Assembly (NCBI GenBank): GCA_023014485.1
Contig: JAJOZX010000937.1
Span: 819,501 to 883,500 of the forward strand
Length of the DNA stretch: 64,000 nt
Direction of reading: 5' to 3'
Origin: Bathynomus jamesi
Lineage: Eukaryota > Arthropoda > Malacostraca > Isopoda > Cirolanidae
Shown here: positions 23,130-34,289 of the stretch, piece after piece
How the letters are laid out: every line of letters starts with the position of its first letter
Numbering within the stretch: position 1 is the stretch's first letter
Notes under the pieces: generated by a model
Databases searched by the model: none
Told to the model about the DNA's origin: nothing
The model's input: only the letters and a program-made list of their open reading frames with translations
Made by a program: the position numbers and the translations under genes

Positions 23130-24733
23130 ATGGGTGACACAACAGGTCTTGCCAGTCAATTTACCACCACTATCACCACTGCTGTGGCTTCATCAACAGT
23201 CACTGTAAGCACAATAGCGAGTCCCATCTTGACAGCTGGCCCTAATTTTCCATATAACCATGACAGCGGTGGCAGTAGGGAAATAGCTGCTACTTTACAG
23301 CCAATAGGAACAACCCCTGAGAGACCAGCATGTCAGTCACCACCTATGGCAGGAACTCCTAAGGATGGGGGCATTGAACACCATCATGGGCAATTCTTCA
23401 GCAAATGGTTATGCAGAATGCTCAGACCATGGCCATGATGTCTCAAATGCTGGCTAATAGCCATACACCTAAGGTTCTTCCACCGGAAAAATACTGCCTG
23501 AGTGAAGGACATGATTTTCATGAGTTTGTGAGAACCTTTGAGAAATATTTTGAGCAAGAATATCCAGGTTCCCTTGAAAGGATGGGATCCCGTTTAGCTA
23601 ATTACCTCAATGGCTCTGCCTTAGAAATTTATCGAGTAATGCGGAAGTCTACTAGTGATTATGGGACACTGAAGGCTCATTTAATATCCTGGTATGAGAA
23701 AGAGCAAAGAAAGAAAGAAGAAAGTCAGAGTCAGGACTTTATGGAGGCTACCAAGCACTCGCATGAGACTGTCTCTGCTTATGCCCTTAGAGTAATAACC
23801 CTAGCTTGTCAGTGCTTCCCTGGTATGGATGTCACTCAACTCTGTATAGTTAAAGATAGGTTTATATCTGGGTTGCCCTTGGAGTTGAGGCAGGAGCTGA
23901 CCAGGATCATCCATGCTCAAAGGACCTTACTAGGAATGAAGATCTCGTGGGAGAAGCTTGTGGCACTAGCAGACTTAAATTCCACAGAGTCCCCCTTGGC
24001 AGGTCAAGCTGGAACCACCACTAGAGGCACCCAAGAAACACCCCCACCAGTGGGTCAGTGGCAGACATCCCAATCCTCTGTGAAGCCCCAATCTGAAATG
24101 GTGAATGTGGCACATCTAGTACCAGCCCTGCCTACAGCTCAAGCAGCACCCCAATTGAATCAGGGTTCTTATCCACCTTCATGGAATTGGCCACCTAACT
24201 ATATTGAACAAATCCCACACCAGTCAACACACACACCACATCTGAGTTCACCACCAGTTGTATTAAAGCAAGAACTACCCATGGTTGCCCCTCAGTCTAC
24301 TGCAACAAACAGTCAAGGAAGGCTAAGGGGGCCCAATGGAAGAAAAGTGAGAACTGCAGCAAACTTCCCTAGGGGTCAGTCTCACCCACCAGCCAATAAC
24401 TTTCAGCAAGTTGCAGCAGTGCCAAGAGGCCACAGGACATGTACCCATTGTCAGCAGTCAGGGCATACAAAGGGTCAATGTCCTTCGCGTCCTTTATGTC
24501 ATTGGTGTGGAAAGCGGGGTCATCTCCATCAAGATTGCTATACTGCCAGGAACATTTGCATATGTTGTAAGCAACATGGACATAGCCCTGCACAGTGTCC
24601 TACTCAGAAGAACTATTTAATGGAGAGGCCACAATGCCCAAGTTGTGGAGGACCACATTTGGGTCAAGATTGTATGAGTGACCAAGGGTTGGTCCCACCA
24701 CCACAAGAACTAGCACCAGAATTGGGAAACTAG
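23130..24733 (+). pseudogene. G2 Gag protein, one frameshift
   Basis: The first frame starts MGDTTGLASQFTTT at 23130. Near 23385 it shifts to the frame that continues from MVMQNAQTMAMM to 24733. The capsid part includes HDFHEFVRTFEKYFEQEYPG and SRLANYLNGSALEIYRV. The C-terminus has three CCHC zinc knuckles in a row, CTHCQQSGHTKGQC, CHWCGKRGHLHQDC and CICCKQHGHSPAQC, then a further CPSCGGPHLGQDC. It would coat and package genomic RNA. The frame ends at ELGN-stop, and the protease region follows in another frame. Confidence 0.85.
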
Positions 24734-24744
24734 ATAGCTCTGTC

Positions 24745-25597
24745 ATGGAAGGTCGCATGCCAGAGCTACCCCAGCATGCTAGCAATGAACGGTCTTTTGG
24801 AGGCATCATTGCTTCCCAGGAAGCAACACCATCAGTGCAATATCCATTAGCAAATCAGATTGCACACAACTACCTTGAGGCCCCCCAGAGTGAGACTGAA
24901 GATGAGACAGTGGAAGATGTTGAACAAGTTGGAACCCTGGAGAGGGATGAAGAGCAGCCAGTGAACACTGAAGATGAATTGGCTGAAGTTCTGGACCTGA
25001 GACAAGAGCAGCAATCAAGCAATGCCTTAGTCATCTGGCCAAGAATAAAAAGCTCTCCCCACACAGGCCCATTGTCAGCATGAATTGGCTGAAGTTCTGG
25101 ACCTGAGACAAGAGCAGCAATCAAGCAATGCCTTAGTCATCTGGCCAAGAATAAAAAGCTCTCCCCACACAGGCCCATTGTCAGCTCTTGTGGATACAGG
25201 TGCTGCAGTCAGTTTGATGTCAGCTTCATGTTACCATCAACTTCCCTCTGATAAATTCCCACTAAAGGAAGTACCTCTCAAGGGGATTAGGGGTATAGGT
25301 AAACACATTGTACCAGTTCTGGGTGGTTGTACAGTCACACTCATGTTTCCCAATTTTGAAACACAACCAATTGAGTTTGTGGTTGTGAGAGACCATGTCT
25401 CAGACTTTGATCTGATCTGTGGGGTAAACATGTTACAGACTGATAGTTTGCTTCCCGACTTGGCTAAACGAGAACTCCTCACTCGGAAGGGAAACCAACT
25501 TATCACAGTTGCCCAAGATGCTCAACAGCCACTTCCAACCAGCCTTGAATGTGAAAGTGTGGAAGATGTTGAAGTTGCCCCCGCACCTGTCAAATGA
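24745..25597 (+). pseudogene. G2 protease region, disrupted by a tandem duplication
   Basis: An acidic linker (ETEDETVEDVEQVGTLERDE) is followed by the retropepsin motif ALVDTGAAVSLMSASCY at about 25180-25230 and DLICGVNM further on. The 106-bp tandem duplication between 24974 and 25185 shifts the frame, because 106 is not a multiple of three. The part after it overlaps the next pol frame at ATGATAG (25594-25600). The protease would cleave the Gag-Pol precursor. Confidence 0.75.
24974..25185 (+). repeat. 106-bp tandem duplication in the G2 protease region
   Basis: The block beginning ATGAATTGGCTGAAGTTCTG (24974-25079) is repeated immediately (25080-25185), apparently without differences. Identity suggests a recent duplication, more recent than most frameshifts in the copy. 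Confidence 0.9.
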
Positions 25598-28257
25598 TAG
25601 AGGCATGTTTCCGCCTCCAAGGATACAACCCTGATCATGAGTTAACTTATTTGGAAAGTAACTCCTCTGTAAAAGATTTGATTATACAACCTGGATTAAT
25701 GAATGTCAGAGAAGACAACTTTTTGGTTGCGGTATTCAACCTTGGAGACTTCTCACAGAAGATCTCCAGAGGAAACTTAATTGGGAAGGCTATGAAATTG
25801 CAGGGTAAGGACTCACTGGTACATCTGGTGGACTTCACTGACAGTTCAAAAACTTCTAAAAATCAGGAGGACTGGACTTCACAAATGATGGTTGATGCTT
25901 TTGAGTTGACAAATACATCTCTCTCAGCAGAACAAAAGGACCAGTTAGTCCAGTTGTTGCTGTGCCACCAAGGAGCTATTAGTCATGGTGATGGGGATGT
26001 TGGCCACACAACCATTATCAAGCATCAGATTGAAACAGAACACAGGCTTCCAGTCCATATCCCAGTAAGGCGAGTCCAAGGACCTGTACTGCAGGACATT
26101 GAAGAGCACTGCCAACAGCTGGAGGAAGATGGTATCATCAGACGAAGTTTCTCCCCATACTCTGCACCTGTCGTGCCAATTAAGAAAAGTGATGGGTCAA
26201 TACGGTTATGCATTGATTATCGAGAGCTCAACAAAATAACAAAACGAGATTGCTTTCCATTACCTAATTTGATTGACACTCTCTTCAATTTGCATGGAAT
26301 GCAATACTTTTCTACCATTGATTTAGTCAAAGGGTATTATCAGGTTGAGATGGAGGAATCCAGTGTTGAGAAAACTGCATTCTCCACCCCTCTTTCCCAT
26401 TGGGAATTTCTCAGAATGCCGTTTGGGGTGAAAAATGGTCCAGCTACCTTTCAACGAGCCATGATGATGGCATTATCTGGGATCCCATGGACTCAATGCA
26501 TGGTCTACCTTGATGATATAATGGTAGTAAGCCGCACCTTCCCTGAACATCTTGAAATTCTGGGAAAGGTCTTGCATGCCTTGGAATCTAATGGTTTTAA
26601 AATCAAACCCTCAAAGACTGAGCTTTGCCGAGAGGAAGTGACATTCCTGGGACATCAGGTGTCATCCAAGGGGATGGTCCCACTGGTAAAGAACCTAGAA
26701 GGTATTGCCAAGTTTCCAATCCCAAACACCATCAGAAGACTCCGCCAATTCTTAGGGATGGTTAATTTCTATCGCCGACACATCCAAAATTGCTCAGAGA
26801 TAGCAAAGCCTCTTAGTGAACTTACAGGCCGCAAGACGCTGACTTGGACAGCGAGTTGCCAGACTGCGTTTGATAAACTAAAGGAGGCCTTAGTTAGTCC
26901 GATCTTGTTGACATACCCTGATAGGTCAAAGGAAGCTAAACCCCTACAGCTCCATGTAGATGCTTCTAACATTGGAGCTGGGGCTTGCTTGTCCCAAGAG
27001 CAGGAAGGAAATAATAGGCCCATAGCCTTTGTTTCAACCACATTCAATAGGGCTGAACAAAAGTACTCAACCACTGAACGAGAATTAGCTGCTATTCGAT
27101 GGGCTGTGAGGACCCTAAAACCCTTCCTTTATGGAATTAAAGTTAAAATTTTTACTGATCATCAACCTTTAACCTTCCTTTACAATATGCCATTAGTAAA
27201 TAACAGAGTTGCTCGCACACTGGAAGAGCTGAGTAGCATTGAATATGAGCTAGTGTACATACCTGGGAAACAGAATTGTATCGCAGATGCACTATCCAGG
27301 TCTCCAATTGACAATTGTCAAGAATCATTGGATCAATATGACAACCGATCAAATGCCACTCCAAAAGGATTCATAAAGACTGAAGTCCCAGGGGGAGGAG
27401 ATTCCCTCTTTTATTGTCTATCCTTGTGGAGTAGTGGCACAATGGATCATCATAGGGAAATCAGAGAAGCAACAGTAGCAGAACTAATTAACAGGCGAAA
27501 TAAGTATGGGATCTCTTCTGATAAAGCTATCACCCGTCAGCTGAATCTGATGAAACATGTTGGTCAGATCCCAACCCCACGGTTGATCCAAGTTTATAGT
27601 GATATGAATAAGGTAGAGATTTGGGTATATCATGGAGATCGAGCTCCCTTAAAGTATGGTTCTGACAACTACCATGATCGGTGTTATCTGCAGTGCCTCG
27701 CTGGGATCCATTACAATTGGTTAAACCCTATACACCTACCTGGTCAATCAAATGATAAGCCTTCCCCTGAAATTCTAAATGTGAATAGGGAAACTGATAG
27801 CCCCTTTGAAGAATTTACACTGCTTGATGATAGCATGGAGGAGGACCTTGCACCTGACACAGAGGCTAGTGGGGAGGGGAATCTACCATCTGATAACCTT
27901 ACACCACAATTGGAACTGACATCAGTTGTGGTGGACATCTGTCCAGTGATTCCTTTGAGAGAAGGAGAACAACTCCCAAAAGAAGGAGGGGCATTGTCCC
28001 TGGAAGATGTCATAACCTTACAAAAACTTGACCCTCACCTATGTCGCCTTAAAAAGGGGATTAAGCAACAATGGACAGCAAAACGATATACTGGAAACCT
28101 ACAACCATATAAACGAGATCATCAGCAATTGGTAGTTATTGATGACATCATTTACCATAGGGGAAGACCACCACTTGCGTTGTGTTGTTGCCAAAGGTGT
28201 TGCTATAGATTGGGCTGTCATTTTTCACAAGGAGTTTGCTCACTTAGGGCGAAATAA
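25594..28257 (+). pseudogene. G2 pol: RT, RNase H, OTU-like domain
   Basis: An 887-residue frame. The RT core: IRLCIDYRELNKITKRDCFP, YFSTIDLVKGYYQVEM and CMVYLDDIMVVS (catalytic DD, about 26510). RNase H: LQLHVDASNIGAGACLSQ (about 26950), TTERELAAIRWAVR and ADALSRSP. Next comes an unusual stretch, TEVPGGGDSLFYCLSLWSSG to LAGIHYNWLNPI (about 27380-27725). Its pattern is that of an OTU-type cysteine protease, with Ser where the catalytic Cys of DGNC would be. The frame ends at 28257 because of a shift near 28165; the integrase continues in the next frame. RT and RNase H calls are firm, the OTU-like domain is tentative. Confidence 0.85.
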
Positions 28258-29010
28258 ATTGCTTGCCCTATTATTGGAACATTTTTGGTACCCACAGCTG
28301 CATCGCATAGTGACTGAGATAGTCACTCTTGTGTGGAGTGTCAGAGAGCAAAGATTACCAATATTCTCCACACACCACCTGTGTTTAAGATTGTAACCCA
28401 ACATCCTTTTGAGTTGATTGCAGCAGATCTTATCTCCTACCCTATCTCTCAAAAGGGGAATGTTTGTGCATTGGTGGTGGTTGACCATTTCTCTAAGTGG
28501 TTGTCCGTGGTCCCACTGCCCAATAAACGGGCCTCTACTGTAGCACAAGCATTCAAAACTCGAGTATATCCATTTCTGCCCAGGCTGCCTGAAAAGCTAC
28601 TCAGTGATAATGGGCCTGAGTTCACAGCCCAGGAATTTGAAGATACCTTGCTTGAACTGGATATACTCCATGTAAGGACTTCTCCCTATTGCCCCACATC
28701 CAATGGGGCTGTTGAGCGAGTAAACAGGACACTAACCCAATATTTGCGGATGAGTTTGAACCAGGTTGAGACCTGGGATGACCATCTGCCCAGGGTGGTA
28801 TCCATTTACAACAATACCAAGCATCAGGAGACTGGTATTTCCCCAGCAGCCTGTCTCTTATCCCAGGCTCACATCTTCCCTCAGGGCCCTAGGATAGACC
28901 ACCATCAGCTTCAATATCGGGATGAAGGCCACCCACGGTTCGAAACCCTATCACTTAAACCAGCTGGTGGGGCTGAAAATACACTATCCTGGCAACCTGA
29001 GCATCAATAA
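28166..29010 (+). pseudogene. G2 pol: integrase, frameshifted
   Basis: The frame after 28165 has HKEFAHLGRNKLLALLLEHF and then WYPQ, the HHCC zinc region with VECQRAK, crossing a second shift near 28330. The catalytic core follows: LIAADLISYPISQKGNVCAL (first D), LLSDNGPEFTAQEFEDTLLE (second D) and TSNGAVERVNRTLTQY (E in VERVNR). The region to 29010 loses frame near 28960. The enzyme would insert the cDNA. Confidence 0.85.
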
Positions 29011-30424
29011 ATTCAAACCTCGGTATGCTGGACCATATTGTATAATTAAAGTGAACCCAAATGAAATTACTTATCAAGTTCAGTCAATGAACCCTCAGGA
29101 ACCCACTATTTATAAAGTTCACCACAAACATCTGAAAAAGTGGAATGTGGCTCCACCATATCTTCAACAGAACCGCTACTACCAAAGGCTTTTGGGAGAT
29201 GCCCATTATGAGGTTGAATTCCTACCACAACCTACACCTGTAGAGATGAGTAAGGGTCCATCTCTAATTGAAGAACCAAGCCATGATGAGCCATTCTTTA
29301 AGGGTTTTCGCTTCAACCCATTACCTGTGGAGCGTCTGAGAAAAATTCAGCAGACTCTAGATCAGACTCTCCACAACCTGTATCAGTTGGAGAGAGATTT
29401 CATGAACAGCCACCTCCCAGCAGAAATTCTTTGAGACAGATAAGACAAGTGGGGAGGATAAAGTTAATGGGGACACAGAGAATGGATGCCCAGTAGCAAT
29501 CTCATCCTTTGATTCAGGGCAGGAACTACCTTCCTCTGAATTGGAGTCAGTGAAACAAAGTCCCCTAACGTCGTTTCGATTTATTGCCACCAATAACACT
29601 GGTCAACACTCATTTTATTGCCAATCATATTAGAGTGATTTTGGGGTAACTTTGTGGTGCTGATTCCGAATATGACATCGGTTTTGCTAGATTGGCTCTA
29701 ATTTATGAGATAATTGGTACCCCATTGAAACACGTAAAAATGCAAAAAATTTAATGTTCAGGCGGAGCCTACTTACAAATCGCATTGAAATTGTCTCAAA
29801 TCATACAAAAGTAAACACATGAAATACATAATGGCATTTTATTCGGTCTCACCATCTAGAATGTTCCGGTAGTTTCCCATATGCACGCGTTATGGTTACG
29901 TTTCCTATTAATTGAGGGTATTCATTATCTCAAGAACTAGAGCCAAATCGGAAAAACTACTTTCATTTTGGAATTCAGCAACCCCAAAATACCCTAAATT
30001 CGTACGAATTTCCTTGGCAACGAAAAAAAAAAGTTTTTTTGTTGACCTGTGTAATCAATCATATTTAGCTGCTGTGGAACCTGAAACAGACTTTGCAGCG
30101 ACACAATCTCCAGAATCTCCAGAAATGACGACTGAGTTGGACCTTAGTGACACAGGAGGAGGACTGAGTCCAATGGATCAGCCAACTCACGCAAGGCAAC
30201 GAGGGTCCCTCACTCTGGAACCATTCTCTGGTGTATTAAAGTGGGTAAAGAAAACATCATTGACACCTTCAAAAATTGATTTTAGAGGGTTCTCACCTGA
30301 ATCTCAAAACCTGCCTTTGCCAGTTGTTACACAAGTAGGTACCCTCAATAAGATGGGGAACCGACCATTCACAAGGTCACAGGGCAGATCTCAGGAATTG
30401 CCTAGGGTACAAAGTTCCACTTGA
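28922..30424 (+). pseudogene. G2 pol C-terminal region, split by a CACTG MITE
   Basis: After the integrase core comes a chromodomain-like or C-terminal segment with FKPRYAGPYCIIKVNP and VHHKHLKKWNVAP. The region then continues through a one-base shift near 29430. It is interrupted by the 455-bp element at 29597-30051. Removing that element and one TAA copy joins the codons for FRFIATN to NQSYLAAVEP without loss. The region ends at 30424. No signal peptide or membrane segment is visible, so I do not call an envelope gene. The function of the tail is unknown. Confidence 0.6.
29597..30051. mobile_element. CACTG-ended MITE with TAA target duplication
   Basis: The left end is CACTGGTCAACACTC; the right end, reversed, CACAGGTCAACAAAAAA. 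TAA flanks both (29594-29596 and 30052-30054). It is 455 bp with no coding. Its internal GTGCTGATTCCGAATATGA resembles sequence in the elements at 31225 and 58816, so all three belong to one family. Confidence 0.8.
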
Positions 30425-30558
30425 GAGGAAAACTAAAAGTAAGGTTACTGATTAGGTTAAGGTAAGATATAATTTGTAAAGTGTATTAAAGTCCCATACT
30501 ATCACTCATCACTACTTATGTACTTAGAGATAAAAATACCTGTGTTGTGCACCCCACA

Positions 30559-30573
30559 ACAAGTGGGGAGGAG
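30559..30573 (+). other. Polypurine tract of G2
   Basis: AAGTGGGGAGGAG immediately precedes the TGAGATGG start of the 3' LTR, the usual place for plus-strand priming. Confidence 0.75.
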
Positions 30574-31224
30574 TGAGATGGTATGGTTAACACCCCAAGT
30601 TGGTGGGAACTCCACTATTGGAAAGGATTCCTGAGAGCTCCCAAACCCCTCAGTAGGGCCTGGGAGGTTTCAGGAATCCCCATTGGGCCAGAGCTTTCTT
30701 AGAAAGCCAAGCCTTCAGAGTTACTAAAAATGTTTTTCTTCTTTTTAATTGATTATAACAGATTTGAAATTCTCTCAATATAGAGAATGTTAAAAAACAT
30801 TGAGGCAATCATATGCCTGAGTATATCAGCTTTGAAATTCTCTCAGTATAGAGAACAAGAAGCTTGAGGCAATCATATGCCCATTTTAAGAGACGGGAAA
30901 GCATCTCACTTCTCCTTGATGGTGTGGTAGGTGATCCTATAGTCTTTTTTTTACCATTGGTGTTTTGTATTGCTTAACCATTAGCTATAAGAACCATGTC
31001 TCACATATTTGGATCACTTAAAATTATCATGTAAATATCATAATCATTTCTGAATGCCTGATTTCCTTTATAAAGACCGTGTTGAAAAACCTAACTTCAG
31101 TTATCAATATGCATCACAATGGATTTTGAGCTTTCTCAGGCTGTGAACTAAATTGTACCTTTAACTGCCTTATGAGCAACATATTAATGCAAATACATAT
31201 CCCAAAATTTTAGAACATTAATTA

Positions 31225-33204
31225 CACTGGTCAACAAAGATTTTTCATCAGAGTAAAATTTGTGTTGGCTGGATAGCATTTTTCACGCTGATTCCAAAAC
31301 TGCATTCAGATTTTTTCTAGCACGTATAGTTTTCAAGATGAAGGCATATATATAACTACACAGATTTAACCATTTTAAATAGGCAAAATACTAATATTTC
31401 AACATTTGATTGTGTTTTTTTAGTTTATTCATCTTATTTATTTCAATTATCTTAATTATACATCTTATGTATTTCAGGTGTGAGCTTTTACGTCTAGCAG
31501 CATTGTGATTCAGGCAACAACGCCGTGCTTTGTGTGTCAAAAGATCAGTCCAGTCCAAGAACTTGTTGTGTCAAGTTGGTGTACATTTTTTTAAAATTTA
31601 TAGTTTGCTCAGGTCAGTCAACATGCCTCAACAATGTAAGAATGACCCCGACAAGTTCTGTTTCGTATGCGGCCAGTTCACAACTAAAACACAGCGACGA
31701 AGTATTACAACCGACATTAAGAAAATATACAAGCTATACTTTGGTTGCCATCTAGGTGACCAAGATAAACCATGGGCGCCACATCAAATCTGTTCTGGCT
31801 GTTCAAATGGATTACGTGATTGGCTTAACAAAAAGAAAGCTTCAATGCCATTTGCCATACCCATGATATGGAGGGAGCCGAGAGATCATCATGAAGACTG
31901 TTATTTTTGTAGTGTGAACTTAATGGGGTTTTCTGCCAAGAACAAACACCAGATTGTATATCCAAACTTGGATTCAGCACGTAGACCAGTAAAACATGAT
32001 GAAACATTGCCCATTCCAATTCCCCCAAGTGATAGGCTAGATTCTATCATAGATGACATGGAAAGTGATGAAGGTGCAACTGGCGTTTCCGGACCATCTA
32101 CAGAACCAGAGTACACTTTTGAAGGTAGACATTTAGAGCCTAAAAAGTTAACCCAAGGACAGTTGAATGATCTTGTTAGAGACTTATCGCTGTCTAAAGA
32201 GAAATCAGAGCTTCTCACCTCAAGACTAAAGGAGAACAATTTACTTGAGAACAATGTTCGTATTAGTTACTACCGAAAGCGGAATTTTGAATTAACAGCA
32301 TTCTTTTCAGTAGACGGTCCTCTCTGTTATTGCCATGACATCACTGGACTATTTACAGCCATATATCAGACGTATGTGGCATCTGAGTGGCGCCTCTTTA
32401 TTGATTCGTCGCAGAGAAGCCTGAAAGCAAGCAGTTCTTTTGCATAATGGTAATATAATGCCATCCATCCCCATTGCCATTCCGTCCATCTAAAAGAGAC
32501 ATATGACAATATGGATATACTACTTAAGGCAATCAAATACGACAGTCATCAATGGAATGTTTGTGGAGATCTAAAAGTTATAGGAATGCTTATGGGTATG
32601 CAGTCAGGATTCACAAATGGATATGTGAAAACTTTCTTGGAAGCAACAAGTCACCTGCATATAAGGATGGAGTCAAGAACCTCCTTGATGCCTTCAAAGA
32701 AATGGAGTGTCAAATGTCGTTAAATATTCACTTCCTGCATTCCCACTTAGATTTCTTTCCTGAAAACCTTGGTGCAGTGTGACGAGCAAGGAGCGCTTCC
32801 ATCAAGATATTCAGATGATGGAGAAGCGCTACCAAGGATATTGGAATGAAAGCATGATGGCGGACCATTGTTGGATGCTGTATCGTGACAATCCAGGCCA
32901 AATTTACAAAAGGAAATCACACTCACAGCGCTTTTAATAAAATAATGTATATATTCTTTACTTATAAGTACATTGAATAAAGTATATGATGTATTTGTTG
33001 TTTAGCATTCCTAAATGTGATCTATACATCCATAAATTTTCTTATAGCAATATCAAAAACTTAAAAATATCAAAACCAGTGTATCTATATAACTCTACGT
33101 GCTAGAAAAAAAAAAACCAGATTCGGAATCAGCGCGAAAAATGCATTAAGAAAAGTGTGATCATGTTTGTGATGAGAAAAAAAGTTTCATTTTGTTGGCC
33201 AGTG
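31225..33204 (+). mobile_element. CACTG-ended DDE transposon, coding copy
   Basis: The left end is CACTGGTCAACAAAGATT; the right end, reversed, CACTGGCCAACAAAATG. TTA flanks both sides (31222-31224 and 33205-33207). The empty site is seen in the 5' LTR as AATTATCATTG (about 21397), which proves the insertion and its 3-bp target duplication. At 1980 bp it carries one transposase-like gene. CACT(A/G) ends with a 3-bp duplication fit the CMC (CACTA/Mirage/Chapaev) group, most like Chapaev-type elements; this placement is from memory of the families. Confidence 0.85.
31623..32937 (+). pseudogene. Transposase of the CACTG element, disrupted
   Basis: The start MPQQCKNDPDKFCFVCGQF (31623) opens a cysteine-rich domain (CFVCGQF, FGCHLGDQDKPWAPHQICSG, CYFCSVNLMGF) that should bind zinc. 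After SARRPVKHDETLPIPIPP and a charged linker comes EWRLFIDSSQRSLKA (candidate first D, about 32390) and a frameshift near 32440. Further in are CGDLKVIGMLMGMQ (second D, about 32560) and RFHQDIQMMEKRYQGYWNES (candidate E, about 32795), ending KRKSHSQRF. This protein type is very abundant in arthropod genomes. The catalytic assignment is inference. Confidence 0.65.
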
Positions 33205-34289
33205 TTATCATTGTCAGTTTTGCTCCCTTTTCTGGCATCATTGCACTCATGGATTCCTGAGTCCACTGATGACAGTGCTAGGGGGATAATCTCTAAATGT
33301 TGTTGGTTTTTTTCCTCTTTATCAGGGATTTGTTTTTGGCTGGGACATTTGCTTATTGAAGTGAATTTGGACAAAGCTTTTTCTTCCCCAATGCCTGCAC
33401 AAATGCTGAAGCCAGTGTTCACATATTTTTTTTGTTATAAACATTGCTTTTGTTTGTACTGATTGAGCCAAGAATACCTTTAATGATTGAGAGATGAAGT
33501 GGAGTTTAAAATGACACATCTTGGACTTATCAGGTTTATACAATTTGGGTAACACTCATTGACCTTGCCCTAGTAACTAATATTCTTTGTTTTTTTTTGC
33601 ATTAGTTATGTAAGTTATTTTTTTCTGTAAGTCTTGTCTCCTTTGTGTGGTAATGGGCTGGTGATGGCCAATAATTTAATTGTTTTATTTTATGTTGACA
33701 TTTTTGTGTGTGGTATGGGACTAATGATGTTTGTTTCTTTTGTTTTGTAGTAATAATTTTTTTTTTCAAGTGCTTAGTTGGTTCTGAATACACATTGGTG
33801 TATGATCAATAAAATTGTTCAGATTTTCTTTAGTTACCTGAAAAAACTTGCCTGCTAATGCAGTTAACCTTGTAAGTGTTATTGTTGTTTTGTTGATTAA
33901 ATTAAGCAAAGGACATTTTACTTTTCTTAAATCCTCCCCCCATAAGCCAAAGAGTAAGTCGTTAAAAGAGGCAGACTGGCTATGCCCCAGAGATCTTAAA
34001 GGTGAGAACCCAGTTTCAGATTGGTAGGAGCTGCCTATCTGACATAATCTCAACCACACTAAAATTGGTAACTTGCTCACCTCATTTCTCTCATTCTTAG
34101 CAGTGCAGGTGGTGCTGAAGTCAAAGGATTTTTATTAAGGCCCTCTGGGTGGTTCTCACTGGCAGCTAAATCTCCCATCTCCGCAACCAGCCGCAGCTGC
34201 CGTGACCCCACTAACAGAGTATCCGGTAGGTGAGTAACGCAAACGCATCTTTACACAGATACACTTACCAGCATCGCGCCCCCGTTTCA

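Larger units (their letters stand above)
20750..34289 (+). mobile_element. Ty3/gypsy LTR retrotransposon G2 with nested insertions
   Basis: Two LTRs (20750-22478; 30574-34289, the latter holding a 1980-bp insertion) start TGAGATGGTATGG and end TTTCA. A primer-binding site follows the first and a polypurine tract precedes the second. The flanks ATGA (20746-20749) and ATGT (34290-34293) are a 4-bp target duplication with one change. Removing the element joins the T1 frame as WIL then CDLHTGELPL. The coding region has gag and pol in the gypsy order (protease, RT, RNase H, integrase). Frameshifts make this copy defective. A second reading is not needed: LTRs, PBS, PPT and gene order all agree. 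Confidence 0.95.
30574..34289 (+). repeat. 3' LTR of G2 (interrupted)
   Basis: It matches the 5' LTR from its first base and ends TTTCA at 34289. It is interrupted by the element at 31225-33204. The small open frames at 33129-34080 duplicate those of the 5' LTR and are not genes. Confidence 0.9.

Noticed and set aside
28922..30424. Envelope gene in G2
   Set aside because: No signal peptide, membrane helix or cleavage motif is visible after the integrase.
33129..34080. Small conserved genes duplicated in both LTRs
   Set aside because: The duplication is explained by the LTR pair; the frames have no family signature and carry no evidence of selection.
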